Below are positions 26,711 to 37,827 of a stretch of 64,000 nt of DNA, piece after piece (within the stretch, counting starts at the first letter, position 1; each line of letters starts with the position of its first letter). Location of the stretch: contig NC_087078.1 in assembly GCF_026151205.1 (NCBI RefSeq), positions 3,252,175-3,316,174 of the forward strand, given 5' to 3'. The position numbers were made by a program, and so were the translations under genes. The DNA is from Bolinopsis microptera. Taxonomy: Eukaryota > Ctenophora > Tentaculata > Lobata > Bolinopsidae. A model generated the notes under the pieces. The model was not told the DNA's origin and did not search any database. It saw only the letters and a program-made list of their open reading frames with translations.

Positions 26711-26835
26711 CCAAAACCCATAATCATGGGTAGAGTGTACCGCTGCCAGTGTCTCTCTTTTCCAAACAAAAGGAAATGATATTAATTTGAATAACCGTCC
26801 GCAAATGCAAATTGATACCGCGGTAATGAAAATTT
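26711..26835. mobile_element. Truncated E1 terminal palindrome arm
   Basis: It begins TGACCAAAACCCATAATCAT like the E1 ends, diverges after GATTGATACCG-type sequence and stops near 26835. It is separated from the preceding E1 end only by an (AT)n run, like the head-to-tail E1 units at 40-42 kb. Confidence 0.75.
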
Positions 26836-26879
26836 AATTCATAGCCATTTGCCAAATACAATCTTACTATATATAGATG

Positions 26880-27299
26880 TGGATACTGGCGGGGAGGTGA
26901 TCATTGTTTGTTTACGTTTTAGGTGGCGCCTCTATTCAGCAGGTTGAAGAGGTGATGCAAATTTTATATTATAGAACGCTTGTAACACTTGTAACTCCTT
27001 CTTGTTACCCCCCTTTGAAGGTCCCGAATTATTTTCTGAACGAAAACTTAAAAATAACCGAGAAATCGACCTTCTTATTAACTCATTTTGATGAATATTA
27101 CTGACCTAAAATTGCACGAAAAATCGATTTAACTAGGTTTCAGAACCTATAAACTCTTCGTCATCCCTCAAAATGGATGTTTTATATAGTTAATACGAGC
27201 AACAAGCAACATATATTTTAATCCTTCGGTTCTACTCATGACCTAGGGCCTAGGGAGTTAAGCTGAAATCGAAAGATCGAGGCAATCCTCACCTTAACT
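26880..27299 (+). mobile_element. E2 repeat, forward copy
   Basis: It carries GGAGGTGATCATTGTTTG, TTTTAGGTGGCGCCTCTATT, CCCCCCTTTGAAGGTCCCGA, GGTTCTACTCATGACCTAGG and GCAATCCTCACCTTAA. Inverted copies occur at 33440-33780 and 39257-39595 and a decayed forward copy at 58332-58805. The frame at 26904-27104 is not conserved between copies. Confidence 0.75.
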
Positions 27300-27334
27300 G
27301 ATCGAACAGGTACTAACACAATTTTCAGATAGAA

Positions 27335-27607
27335 ATGTTCGTTGCAATATGTTTATTGCAGCTTTGCAACTTGAGTGAAGAGCAGAGTACGAAAACACAT
27401 AGCAGGTTAGCAACTCATTTTGGTGACTGTTTCTCACCTACCATTGTGCGAGACATCGATTTAGGTTGGTTTCACAGCGAACAACACTCAAAATTCATGT
27501 TTTACTCAAACGAAGAACATTTTGATTCTGCAACGAAAGAACAAGGATATCGTCTCGTTAAGAACTCGAACAGGTACTATCACAATTTTCAGAGCAAAGC
27601 ACGATAG
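27335..27607 (+). CDS. 90-codon ORF in the palindrome arm, forward copy
   Basis: An open frame from ATG to TAG in the left arm. The inverted arm has a copy at 30761-31033 with six or seven residue changes, and a broken trace remains near 58840-59040. The product is unrecognised: MFVAICLLQLCNLSEEQ start, then SRLATHFGDC and HSKFMFYSNEEHF. The leading hydrophobic stretch is short. Most of the base changes I noted between copies alter amino acids, which does not support selection for a protein. Likely an element-borne relic or chance frame. Confidence 0.3.
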   Translation: MFVAICLLQLCNLSEEQSTKTHSRLATHFGDCFSPTIVRDIDLGWFHSEQHSKFMFYSNEEHFDSATKEQGYRLVKNSNRYYHNFQSKAR

Positions 27608-28937
27608 CTAAGTCAAAAGGAACACAATGAAGGTAGGTAACCAACACCATGATATAACAATCATAATAACAACTGAATCAAATTGTTTTCTGAACGACGG
27701 GCAGCCATGCACTCCGTGATCCTGACCGAGCGACCAATTGTAATAGAGGTGTTATGTCACGTGACGCTGATCCGTCCACTCACAAACAGGAAGAGTGAGC
27801 AGACGGATATTATAATTATATATATCGTTTGTTAACTTTTCTTATCTGTATTTGACCCTCTGTTCAATTTGTTATCTCTACCACAGCTTGGCTCGGCAAT
27901 TTCAAGGTGCTTATATCTGTACCGCGGTACACACGCCATGGTTACGTCATGAACTAGAAATAGTTGTACAGAATGCAAGTCACATTCACATTTCACATAC
28001 TTGAATTAACATTTAACCCTAATTTTGATAGCTTTGAGCAACTAAAGTTCGTGGCTTTCAAGTGTCGCCAATCACCACACTCTAACTACACTAGTGAATT
28101 TTATAAATTCATAAGGTAAAACCTACAGGAGGACATGACAATTAGGGTTAAGTTTGACCCAATTTCCCGAGCTTACGAGGTTCTACCATGTGTCAGGAGC
28201 CGTTGGGACGCTCAATGTAAATAGTCCACCCCGGGTTTGACCAGGTGACATTTGAATCCACCGCTGTAGTATTGGTTGTTATCTATCATACGTTCAATAA
28301 TCACTGTTCTAACAGTAACCTGTTACTCTGGTCGGCACCTCTTCTGCATCTGCATGAGATCAAGTGAGAAACTGAGAGGGTGCACGTGAACGCTAACAGG
28401 GTGCATGTCAGCACTTAACCCATGAAGCAAATTCTTAGTTGCCTGTTTAAATTCCTTCCTCATTTATCGTTTTAGTTGAAAATTCCTTTTTTAATCAATC
28501 TTCAGTCAAAACTTTAAACCAGGGGAAGCGATCCATAATTGGCATCCGTACGGCAAATATAATGTGGTGTGAAGAGTTTATAAACACGTTCATCAAGTTA
28601 TTCAGTTACACACAATGTTAATCTTCTTTGTTAACAATAGCCTCGTGATGCTAAGGAGAATATTTCAACTAATGTTAAGATTCGCTGAGACCTATTGACG
28701 GGGCATGTTTTACATTTTCTTATTGTCCTGCTGGTTTGTTGACCAGCCTCATAGAGGCTCTGTAAGGCTGGTCACTTTACTCACGTTCAACAATTTATTG
28801 CATAACCTGCTATGTGTTTTCGTACTCTGCTCTTCACTCAAGTTGCAAAGCTGCAATAAACATATTGCAACGAACATTTCTATCTGAAAATTGTGTTAGT
28901 ACCTGTTCGATCAATTAAGGGGGGGGGGGAGGGGGGA

Positions 28938-29050
28938 GTTGACCAACAAACTAGGACCAGTGACCGAACTTTTGAGGGGGTTCCGGACCCCAACCGCCAA
29001 ACGGTGCCCGCGGGGCAGCCACGCCCATATTTGGTCCAAATTAGTAGGGG
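28938..29050. mobile_element. E3 terminal fragment
   Basis: AGTTGACCAACAAACTAGGA, ACTTTTGAGGGGGTTCCGGA and GCAGCCACGCCCATATTTGG are the E3 terminal sequence. It breaks off at TTGGTCCAAATTAG. The same fragment is found at 31101-31210. Confidence 0.7.
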
Positions 29051-30760
29051 GTGCACGATAAAAAATAAAATTGCTCGGATTTTCAAAATTTTTGTACCAT
29101 TGTTTTCTAGAGACTGTGAGAATTTTCACAGTACCAAATTTGCTATACTTTTTTGGAATGATCAGTGAGTTTCGCCTAGGTGCCATATTTGATGGTGCGC
29201 GGCTTTTGGAGCAAAATTAGGTGTAAGAGTCGCGTAATTTTACGAAATTCGTTGATTTTTGTCGTATTATTCTATCATATCTTGCCTGTTTAAATTCCTT
29301 CCTCATTTATCGTTTTAGTTGAAAATTCCTTTTTTAATCAATCTTCAGTCAAAACTTTAAACCAGGGGAAGCGATCCATAATTGGCATCCGTACGGCAAA
29401 TATAATGTGGTGTGAAGAGTTTATAAACACGTTCATCAAGTTATTCAGTTACACACAATGTTAATCTTCTTTGTTAACAATAGCCTCGTGATGCTAAGGA
29501 GAATATTTCAACTAATGTTAAGATTCGCTGAGACCTATTGACGGGGCATGTTTTACATTTTCTTATTGTCCTGCTGGTTTGTTGACCAGCCTCATAGAGG
29601 CTCTGTAAGGCTGGTCACTTTACTCACGTTCAACAATTTATTGCATATTTTTTACACGCTGACCTAACCAGCTGATGGTCATATTGATTATCATGACAAA
29701 AATGTTATTTATAATGAATCTGGTTACTACATTTAAACCCAATTTAACGTGGAATTTGGACGTGTCACAGTTCAAATTTGAGTTAGCCGCCCTGTCAGGC
29801 TGTCAATAGTTGCTAGGGGATAGTCGGCTCGTAAATGTAAAAACCGCCGGATATGACCGGTGCCGGAGTTTCTCATAATTATCATAGTTCCCTACCTCTG
29901 TAGCTATTCCCACGATAGAAATCCTATTTTGATTCACGGCCGTGATGAATGGATTTCCAGTAGATTTTATTAGAAGTCGAATCACTTCGGGTTTATTTTG
30001 ATAGCTTTGAGCTATAATTGTAAACCAATTGCTCCTCCTCTCACTAACTATCGGACGATTTACGTACTAAAGTTCTGTAACTGAGTTTTGTTTAAAAGAA
30101 ACAGCAAAAAGAGATTAAAATGTCACCTGGTCAAACCCGGGGTGGACTATTTACATTGAGCGTCCCAACGGCTCCTGACACATGGTAGAACCTCGTAAGC
30201 TCGGGAAATTGGGTCAAACTTTACCCTAATTGTCATGTCCTCCTGTAGGTTTTACCTTATGAATTTATAAAATTCACTAGTGTAGTTAGAGTGTGGTGAT
30301 TGGCGACACTTGAAAGCCACGAACTTTAGTTGCTCAAAGCTATCAAAATTAGGGTTAAATGTTAATTCAAGTATGTGAAATGTGAATGTGACTTGCATTC
30401 TGTACAACTATTTCTAGTTCATGACGTAACCATGGCGTGTGTACCGCGGTACAGATATAAGCACCTTGAAATTGCCGAGCCAAGCTGTGGTAGAGATAAC
30501 AAATTGAACAGAGGGTCAAATACAGATAAGAAAAGTTAACAAACGATATATATAATAATATCCGTCTGCTCACTCTTCCTGTTTGTGAGTGGACGGATCG
30601 GCGTCACGTGACATAACACCTCTATTACAATTGGTCGCTCGGTCAGGATCACGGAGTGCATGGCTGCCCGTCGTTCAGAAAACAATTTGATTCAGTTGTT
30701 ATTATGATTGTTATATCATGGTGTTGGTTACCTACATTCATTGTGTTCCTTTTGACTTAG

Positions 30761-31033
30761 CTATCGTACTTTGCTCTGAAAATTGTGATAGTACCTGTTC
30801 GAGTTCTTAATGAAACGATATCCTTGTTCTTTCGTTGCAGAATCAAAATATTCTTCGTTTGAGTAAAACATGAATTTTGAGTGTTGTTCGCTGTAAAACC
30901 AACCTAAATCGATGTCTCGCACAATGGTAGGTGAGAGACAGTCACCAAAATGAGTTGCTAACCTGCTATGTGTTTTCGTACTCTGCTCTTCACTCAAGTT
31001 GCAAAGCTGCAATAAACATATTGCAACGAACAT
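30761..31033 (-). CDS. 90-codon ORF in the palindrome arm, inverted copy
   Basis: The inverted counterpart of the frame at 27335-27607, equally long and open. Changes include F to L, H to Y (twice), L to F, V to I and A to V. The function is unknown and it may be non-coding. Confidence 0.3.
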   Translation of the reverse strand: MFVAICLLQLCNLSEEQSTKTHSRLATHFGDCLSPTIVRDIDLGWFYSEQHSKFMFYSNEEYFDSATKEQGYRFIKNSNRYYHNFQSKVR

Positions 31034-31076
31034 TTCTATCTGAAAATTGTGTTAGTACCTGTTCGATCAATTAAGG

Positions 31077-31100
31077 GGGGGGGGGGGGGGGGGGGGGGGG
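31077..31100. repeat. Poly-G run
   Basis: About 24 consecutive G at the junction between the palindrome arm and an E3 end; a shorter interrupted G run lies at 28919-28937 at the equivalent place. The length is likely unreliable and likely polymorphic. Confidence 0.85.
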
Positions 31101-31917
31101 AGTTGACCAACAAACTAGGACCAGTGACCGAACTTTTGAGGGGGTTCCGGACCCCAACCGCCAAACGGTGCCCGCGGGGCAGCCACGCCCATATTTGGTC
31201 CAAATTAGTAGGGGGTGCACGATAAAAAATAAAATTGCTCGGATTTTCAAAATTTTTGTACCATTGTTTTCTAGAGACTGTGAGAATTTTCACAGTACCA
31301 AATTTGCTATACTTTTTTGGAATGATCAGTGAGTTTCGCCTAGGTGCCATATTTGATGGTGCGCGGCTTTTGGAGCAAAATTAGGTGTAAGAGTCGCGTA
31401 ATTTTACGAAATTCGTTGATTTTTGTCGTATTATTCTATCATATCTTCGGTTCCTGAACATGAATCATGCTGAAAATTTGTCAGAACCTTCCAATCATAC
31501 TTAACTACCGAACCTAATTTAGTTGGGAGAGATTGGTCTTGATTAAGAGGTCCAAAATGACAAAATAGGTATAAATCCGTTGATAACTCAAATTCTGACC
31601 ATTGAAATTGCTCAAACTAAATTAAGTTCAGTAGAACATAAGTGTTTACGTACATTGACCAAATTTCAACCAAATTGTTATATGGGAAGTATCACAACTT
31701 TTTGATTGTTTCCAAAATAATGCGCTGGCCGAAATAAGAGCTAAAAAACCATTCAATGGTCAGCGCGCGCGTCTTACAATCTATGGCGCACTGCCATAAG
31801 TTTTGTATTGGAATTTTGAGTTAGGCCTTTAAACAAATTTGGCGGCCAAATTCCAATATTTGCAATGCGAAATTCAGAATTTGGCCGCCAAATTTTTTTG
31901 GCGGCCAAATTTTTTTG

Positions 31918-33416
31918 TGGGGTTCACCCTGATTTTTTTGTGAAACTTGGTTTCGAGATAGCAGTTGACCAACAAACTAGGACCAGTGACCGAACTTTTG
32001 AGGAGGTCCCGGACCCCAACCGCCGAACGGTGCCCGCGGGGCAGCCACGCCCATATTTGGTCCAAATTAGGCCCAATTTAGCCAAATAACCTGAACATGC
32101 CCAAAATCTTGATTTTAGGTGCTCTACTTGTAGCTAGTGGTCCCCTGAAATCGTATATGAATTTTCATCAAGATTGGACAAAACATGACTGAGTTATGAG
32201 CAAAAAACCATATGACCATATTTAGGCATACGTACCAAATTTGATCGAATTTGGCCCATAAATTGGTTAAATATCAATGTTTTTGAATGAAACCAACTTT
32301 ATATGAAAGGTAAGCCTATACTACAAATTATCTATGATTATCAGCTCAGTATCTACCTAACTGTGGATTCTGTGTTCAAATAATCTCTTGACCATTGTTA
32401 ATGATTTGGCCCGGCGCGCGCTACTTCGTAGCTCGTGCCGTCGGGTAACATTTCGAGAAGAAAGCGGCGCGCGCTACTTCGAAGAAATTTAGACGAGTAA
32501 CATCCGTCAAATAATCTCAAAAAAAGAACAAAATTGCCCATATCTCAGTTCGCGATATTTGCAAAACTGATTAAATTTCGCGTCGCTCAAAACAATAGAA
32601 CTCAATAGGGTTTCAATATTTTTACACGAAATTTTCAGAATCAACGTAGAATCGCATTTCAACCTTAAGTTTTGTATTGGGATTTTGAGTTAGGCCTTTA
32701 AACAAATTTGGCGGCCAAATTCCAATATTTGCAATGCGAAATTCAGAATTTGGCCGCCAAATTTTTTTAAAGGCCTAACTCAAAATTCCAATACAAAACT
32801 TAAGGTCGAAATGCGGTTCTACGTTGATTCTAATTCTGAAAATTTCATGTAAAAATATTGAAACCCTACTGAGTTCTATTGTTTTGAGCGAAATCAGTTT
32901 TGCAAATATCGCGAACTGAGATATGGGCAATTTTGTTCATTTTTTGCGATTATTTGAACACAGAATCCACAGTTAGGTAGATACTGAGCTGATAATCATA
33001 GATAATGTGTAGTATAGGCTTACCTTTCATATAAAGTTGGTTTCATTCAAAAACATTGATATTTAACCAATTTATGGGCCAAATTCGATCAAATTTGGTG
33101 CGTATGCCCAAATATGGTCATATGGTTTTTTGCTCATAACTCAGTCATTTTTTGTCCAATCTTGATGAAAATTCATATACGAGTTCAAGGGACCACTAGC
33201 TACAAGTAGAGCACCTAAAATCAAGATTTTGGGCATGTTCAGGGTATTTGGCTAAATTGGGCCTAATTTGGACCAAATATGGGCGTGGCTGCCCCGCGGG
33301 CACCGTTTGGCGGTTGGGGTCCGGGACCCCCTCAAAAGTTCGGTCACTGGTCCTAGTTTGTTGGTCAACTGCTATCTCGAAACCAAGTTTCACAAAAAAA
33401 AATCAGGGTGAACCCC
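31918..33416. mobile_element. Palindromic element E3, copy 1 (full)
   Basis: GGGGTTCACCCTGATTTTTT at 31918 and its inverse finishing CAGGGTGAACCCC at 33416 bound a 1.5-kb foldback. The arms are 31918-32715 and 32757-33416, and the centre is TTTGGCGGCCAAA-type sequence. The central module is also present just outside the left end at 31829-31916. The left arm contains a 119-bp insertion (32388-32506). A C-rich run (33413-33449) follows the right end. There is no transposase. Confidence 0.82.
32388..32506. mobile_element. 119-bp insertion with 12-bp target duplication
   Basis: It is bounded by direct repeats TCAAATAATCTC at 32376-32387 and 32507-32518; the opposite E3 arm shows the uninterrupted site. 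The insert contains two CGGCGCGCGCTACTTCG blocks and the hairpin GCTACTTCGTAGC. Related copies are at 37126-37190, about 38224-38345 and 46487-46551. The 12-bp duplication fits a very short retroposed or otherwise non-autonomous element; class unknown. Confidence 0.65.
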
Positions 33417-33439
33417 CCCGGCCCCCCCCCCCCCCCACC

Positions 33440-34025
33440 CCCCCCCCCCTTAAGGTGAGGATTGCCTCGATCTTTCGGTTTCAGCTTAACTCCCTAGGCC
33501 CTAGGTCATGAGTAGAACCGAAGGTATATAAGTTGCTTGTTGCTCATATTAACTATAAAACATCAATTTTAATAAGAAGGTTGATTTCTCGGTTATTTTT
33601 AAGCTTCCGTTCAGAAAATAATTCGGGACTTTCAAAGGGGGGTAACAAGAAGGAGTTACAAGTGGTATGTAAGCGTTCTATAATACATAATTTGCATCAC
33701 ATCTTCAACCTGCTGAATAGAGGCGCCACCTAAAACGTAAACCAACAATTATCACCTCCCCGGCAGTATCGACATCTATAAAGCGAGACGATATAAATTT
33801 ATCTGTGCCATTTTACTGACAACACGGCATCAACTTTTACGCAAATTTCCGCAAAAACCGTAAAATATATACAACTGAAACCTTTTTTGACTGGGTCAAA
33901 TGCTTTAATGGCCTCCAAATCAGCATGAAAAAATAAAAAATTGGCCAAGAAATAGGAGTTTTAGAGACCAAAATTTGGTACCCCAAGTGGTGTCAAAATA
34001 CGGGTTCCTGCTATTTTATAATAAA
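33440..34025 (-). mobile_element. E2 repeat, inverted copy in duplication unit 1
   Basis: The reverse complement of the E2 modules at 26880-27299 (TTAAGGTGAGGATTGCCTCG through AATAGAGGCGCCACCTAAAA). It is extended by TCTATAAAGCGAGACGATAT and a 240-bp stretch that recurs inverted at 48449-48755. The duplicate in unit 2 is at 39257-39842. Confidence 0.75.
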
Positions 34026-34885
34026 GATAAGAGATGCTTTTACTAAAAGGTTTCAATTTGCAAAATAATTTAATTGCGGATATAAGGATTAAGGGTCACA
34101 GGTTTCAGTTCAAGTTTCAGTTTACTGTATTTTTTCAGTTCTTTAGCTTTCACTTATCTCTGATGGATGGTTTTTATTCCTCCCAACCTTTGAAAGTGTC
34201 GCTGAACGTAACGATACAATTACAATTTCGTCACATAAGTTAAATTATTTTTTTGAAATTCATTTCATTTCGATCAAGAATTCAGATAATCATGATATAA
34301 ATACTCAAAATCTTAAATCAACCTCGCAATCCTTTTTTTCGTTTAATATAATTATGAACGGTAAAATAAAGCTAATTAGAAAGCCTTCAATCCGTATTGA
34401 CCAATGCTTCTTAAAATCCATCTAAATGTAAGCTATTTAAGATGTGCTCTTGGATAGTTGGCGATTAACTAATGATCGAATCTGACGTTAGTTTATTTAT
34501 AAGTTTTGTTAACATACCTTATACATTGTCATTGTTTTATTGTGCGTAACGGTAAATCGTTATTTACTTCTTCTAGCTGCTAACTGTTTTAAATGACGTT
34601 CAGCAAGATAATTTAGAATAAATAAATTAAATTTTTTTAACTGAACCGCTATTTATTATAGCTCAGGACCAAACCCAGATGGTGTCCTACATCATCAAAT
34701 CTCAGTTTTCGAACTCATCAAACCTGCAATTGATTCGAAACTTAATATTACCTTTAATGCTTACACTCGTCATGTAGTTGTTTCATTAGCATTAGTGCTG
34801 TTGTTTTCACTAAGTATGCTAACACAGTAAGATAGTACTGATATGCTATTTCCTAGATTCCAGCAATTTCTTCTCTTCGTTCACC

Positions 34886-36442
34886 ATGACATCTCTCTTC
34901 TCCAAAGAATGTGAATTCATCCGCCTGTCCATCTCTTTCATATTTATTGATTGCACAGAAATTCTGATGGCGTTCATAACCCTTATGTTCGCAGGACACA
35001 TTAGTCCGGCTCATCTAGCTGGAGTGGGACTCACTAACACCCTTTTTAACCTGATCGTCGTCCCAGTGTCCGCTGGATACGCCTCCGTCTTCGACACTTA
35101 TGGTCCTCAAGTCTACGGTTTTAAGGGTGAGCTTGGGACGGTCTTCTTGAAATGTCTTCTCCAGGGCTGGCTCTTGCTGTTTTTAGTTCTAGGACCGTAC
35201 CTGAATATTGTTTACATCATAGACCTTCTGCCGTACTCCGGATTGAATTCTTCAATCACAGTGGTTAACGAGATGGCCATTTTGGGCCAGGGCGACTTCC
35301 GGGATATCGCGGTGAATTATCTTAGGATCACTTTCATCGTAGAGTTTCTGGACTACACCTTTACCATGATCTCCAAGTATTTCGCTATTCAGGAGCAGAC
35401 CAAGTTTGTCTATCTTGTTTCCATTGTGATGATCGTATCACATTGTCTTGCTAACTATGTTTTGGTTGTCGTGCTGAAGCTTGGGTTGAATGGACTTGGT
35501 GTAGCAGCTATAGTCAGTAGAATACTGCCCCTGACTGTGTCCTTGACGATCTGCTGTGTCATGATAAAACAAGACCAGTTTGCTTGGAATGGGTTCAGCG
35601 CCCGCGCACTTTTAGGCTGGAAGCCCATGATGAAGCTTGGTATATCAGGTGCTCTGAATGTGTTTGCTGAAATGGTTTTATTCGAGATCTCAACATTCTG
35701 CAGCCAGTTTGACGGAGCAGTGGCTTTCTCCGTGGTAATTATCGCACACCAGCTGGTATCCATCTGGTGGTCAATAGCTCTGGGGATGTCGGAAGCCGCT
35801 GCCACACTCATCGGAACAGCTCTGGGTGAGGGAGATGCTGAGAAAACAAAGCTGTGCATGAAGTTGACAGTGGTGAACTCTGTGTTAGTGTCGAGTGTAC
35901 TTGCTGTGGTATCGTATTGTTTAATGAGCTACGAGATAACGTTATTCTCGTCTGATAACGATGTGAAGAGTGTGTTCATGACCACTTTCTGGATAATCTG
36001 CCTCGGTATTCCTGTTGATCATATCCAGACGTCTCTCAACCAGGGAATACTTGTCTCGTTTGGGGCACAGAATTTCACCTGTTTTACAATGAGTATTGCC
36101 TGCTACGGTATAGGTCTGCCAATTGTTTTAGGCACTATATTCTTTACTGACATGAAAGTTGCCGGAGTCTTCATCGGATTGGTCGCAGCAGCTTTGGTAA
36201 TGCTGGTATGTGCTGTTCTGAAGATACGCACAGTGAATATTGAGAATGAGATAGAGAAATCTAGAAAGAGAGTGGGTGTTGATCCTGAAGATGAAGATCC
36301 TCTCCTCGGGGAAGATTTTCTCCTTGATCGAAGAGAGGTTGAAAATAAAAAGGAAATGACTCGTGTTATTTTAGCATTTGTGTACGGTGGTTTAGCTTTT
36401 TTTTCACTTGGTGCTTTGTCCATGATTAGACATTCTAAATAA
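34886..36442 (+). CDS. MATE/SLC47-type multidrug and toxin extrusion transporter, copy A (intronless)
   Basis: A 518-codon single-exon frame for a polytopic membrane protein. The family exports organic cations in exchange for H+ or Na+. Family signs: HLAGVGLTNTLFNLIVVPVS in the first helices, SVFDTYGPQVYG, and GALNVFAEMVLFEISTFCSQ with E262 and E267 at the spacing of the two glutamates known as E273/E278 in human MATE1, then AATLIGTALGEGD. The position matching MATE1 E300 is Q289, and the E389 region reads VDHIQ (D378/H379). After about 12 helices comes a charged tail with the acidic dileucine motif DEDPLL (possible endosomal/lysosomal sorting), then a 13th helix and RHSK. The start ATG follows TTCACC; a TAG acceptor-like site at 34853-34858 may mark a 5' UTR intron. 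AATAAA is at 36878-36883. Unlike its intron-rich neighbours the CDS has no introns. Confidence 0.9.
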   Translation: MTSLFSKECEFIRLSISFIFIDCTEILMAFITLMFAGHISPAHLAGVGLTNTLFNLIVVPVSAGYASVFDTYGPQVYGFKGELGTVFLKCLLQGWLLLFLVLGPYLNIVYIIDLLPYSGLNSSITVVNEMAILGQGDFRDIAVNYLRITFIVEFLDYTFTMISKYFAIQEQTKFVYLVSIVMIVSHCLANYVLVVVLKLGLNGLGVAAIVSRILPLTVSLTICCVMIKQDQFAWNGFSARALLGWKPMMKLGISGALNVFAEMVLFEISTFCSQFDGAVAFSVVIIAHQLVSIWWSIALGMSEAAATLIGTALGEGDAEKTKLCMKLTVVNSVLVSSVLAVVSYCLMSYEITLFSSDNDVKSVFMTTFWIICLGIPVDHIQTSLNQGILVSFGAQNFTCFTMSIACYGIGLPIVLGTIFFTDMKVAGVFIGLVAAALVMLVCAVLKIRTVNIENEIEKSRKRVGVDPEDEDPLLGEDFLLDRREVENKKEMTRVILAFVYGGLAFFSLGALSMIRHSK

Positions 36443-37827
36443 GCCTCCCCGCTTTTAGCTTTTCAGTCTGGTCCCGGCGACAAGTTACCACATCAAAAAG
36501 TGTCAGTCTAAAAACTGCTAACTTATAATTCATACTCTCAGTCTCGTGTTCACGTTATGCTGGTTATCTTACATAATATAATGCATTATTATAAAAAGAG
36601 CGTTTGAGCTCGTAAATTACTGAGATTTTTTAATTCTGGATGTTTGTATTTAATTTTTAACCGCGACCGTCCATCATCACATGTTCTTTCATTGCTCAAA
36701 AAATTAATTCCATTGAACTGAAGTGATTTATTGCAGTTACAGCTTTTTATATTTGTCTGTTATAATCCTTTAGTTGTTTCACTTGGTTGATATTTTCCTC
36801 CGTGTTACTTGCCCGGCACTTAATTGAACTGCAGCAAAATAGTTAAATAATAACTCAAATATTAAGTTTGTTAAATGAATAAATGAAATGAATAATTATT
36901 ATTAAAATGAATAAATTAAGAATGGACTATTATATCATATTCATGGTTAATTGACATTACTTATACTACGCACTTAATTTGGGACATCTCATTGCATGAT
37001 CTAAAATATCGGGTTGCTGCTGGTCATGGTATCTTTGGAATTGAAAGGAAATTAGTTTATGATCGGTGTTACTGCAGTAGTTAGTATAGTATTACTATTA
37101 GTATGACTTGTTACTGTTAGTATGACTTGACCATTGTTAATGGTCTGGCCCGGCGCGCGCTACTTCGTAGCTCTTGCCATCGGGCCTATAATTATTGTAC
37201 TATCATATTGATTTCAATGATGAATCAGTGGGGTTAAGATAGTCACATTTGTAACAAATAAAACCTGGAAACCGGCCTACCTGGATTACCAGACTTCTTC
37301 TTTTCCTCAACAATCAACCTAACCAGGGAAACCAAGGAAGAGCTAGGAAGTAGGAAGTAGGAAGAGCTAGGAAGTAGGAAGCAAGTGTAAATACACCTTC
37401 CAACATCTACTGTGACATGTTTTGTACTGTACTCCATACCGATTCATTTGCTATGCGGGATACCTCAAATCACCCCCATATGTCAGGGTCGGCTTAAAAT
37501 AAAATCAACAAGGGTAACATACGGGCAAGGGTAAAATTCAGATACGAGCGTCGGGCAAGGGGTAGTAAAGAACCGGTAACAATTAATTCAGTGAAATGTT
37601 CCACGAGAGTCAGGATAATTTGGAAATTGCTAATAGAGACTGATCCTGATCAGGAAGGTCAAGGATTGTAAATGTTATTGAAGATGTTGATTTGAAATCC
37701 GGACGTTGTGAAATAAAAATACAGGTTCTTTCCGCAGGATATTCGGGGCCCATGATGATCAGCTCGGGATTAATTTGGGAAAGTTCGAAGAGCATTGAAA
37801 AGAGCGAGTTGAAATTTTAAGCTTTCT
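36443..37827. other. 3' flank of MATE copy A
   Basis: AT-rich sequence with AATAAA near 36878. It also holds a fragment of the GCGCGCGCTACTTCGTAGC element (37126-37190), an inverted-repeat arm without its partner (37197-37330) and repeated AGGAAGTAGGAAG near 37340-37382. No further gene. Confidence 0.6.

Larger units (their letters stand above)
27300..31069. repeat. 3.8-kb region with 0.95-kb inverted arms
   Basis: 27300-28253 recurs inverted at 30118-31069 with scattered substitutions. The arms begin at GATCGAACAGGTACTAACAC and end at CCGGGTTTGACCAGGTGACA. Within the 1.86-kb spacer, 28439-28802 and 29283-29646 are near-identical direct repeats. They flank a segment (28803-29282) that is also present at 30962-31446. 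It looks like a rearranged palindromic element with a segment copied into its own spacer. Confidence 0.8.
31992..37827. repeat. Tandem segmental duplication, unit 1 (contains MATE gene A)
   Basis: The unit begins GAACTTTTGAGGAGGTCCCG inside E3 and ends at AAGCTTTCT, where the same start sequence follows directly. The period is 5836 bp. The E3 copy in unit 1 has its outer end, whereas in unit 2 it is cut at exactly this point, so the boundary is a duplication breakpoint. Confidence 0.92.

Noticed and set aside
28911..29186. 91-codon frames on both strands, also at 31036-31350 and in E3 copies
   Set aside because: The frame follows E3 terminal repeats and G runs and changes with run length. 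It is repeat sequence without coding evidence.
35455..36423. Long minus-strand open frames within the MATE genes (also 44816-45784)
   Set aside because: They are antisense shadows of a well-supported membrane protein CDS and have no independent features.
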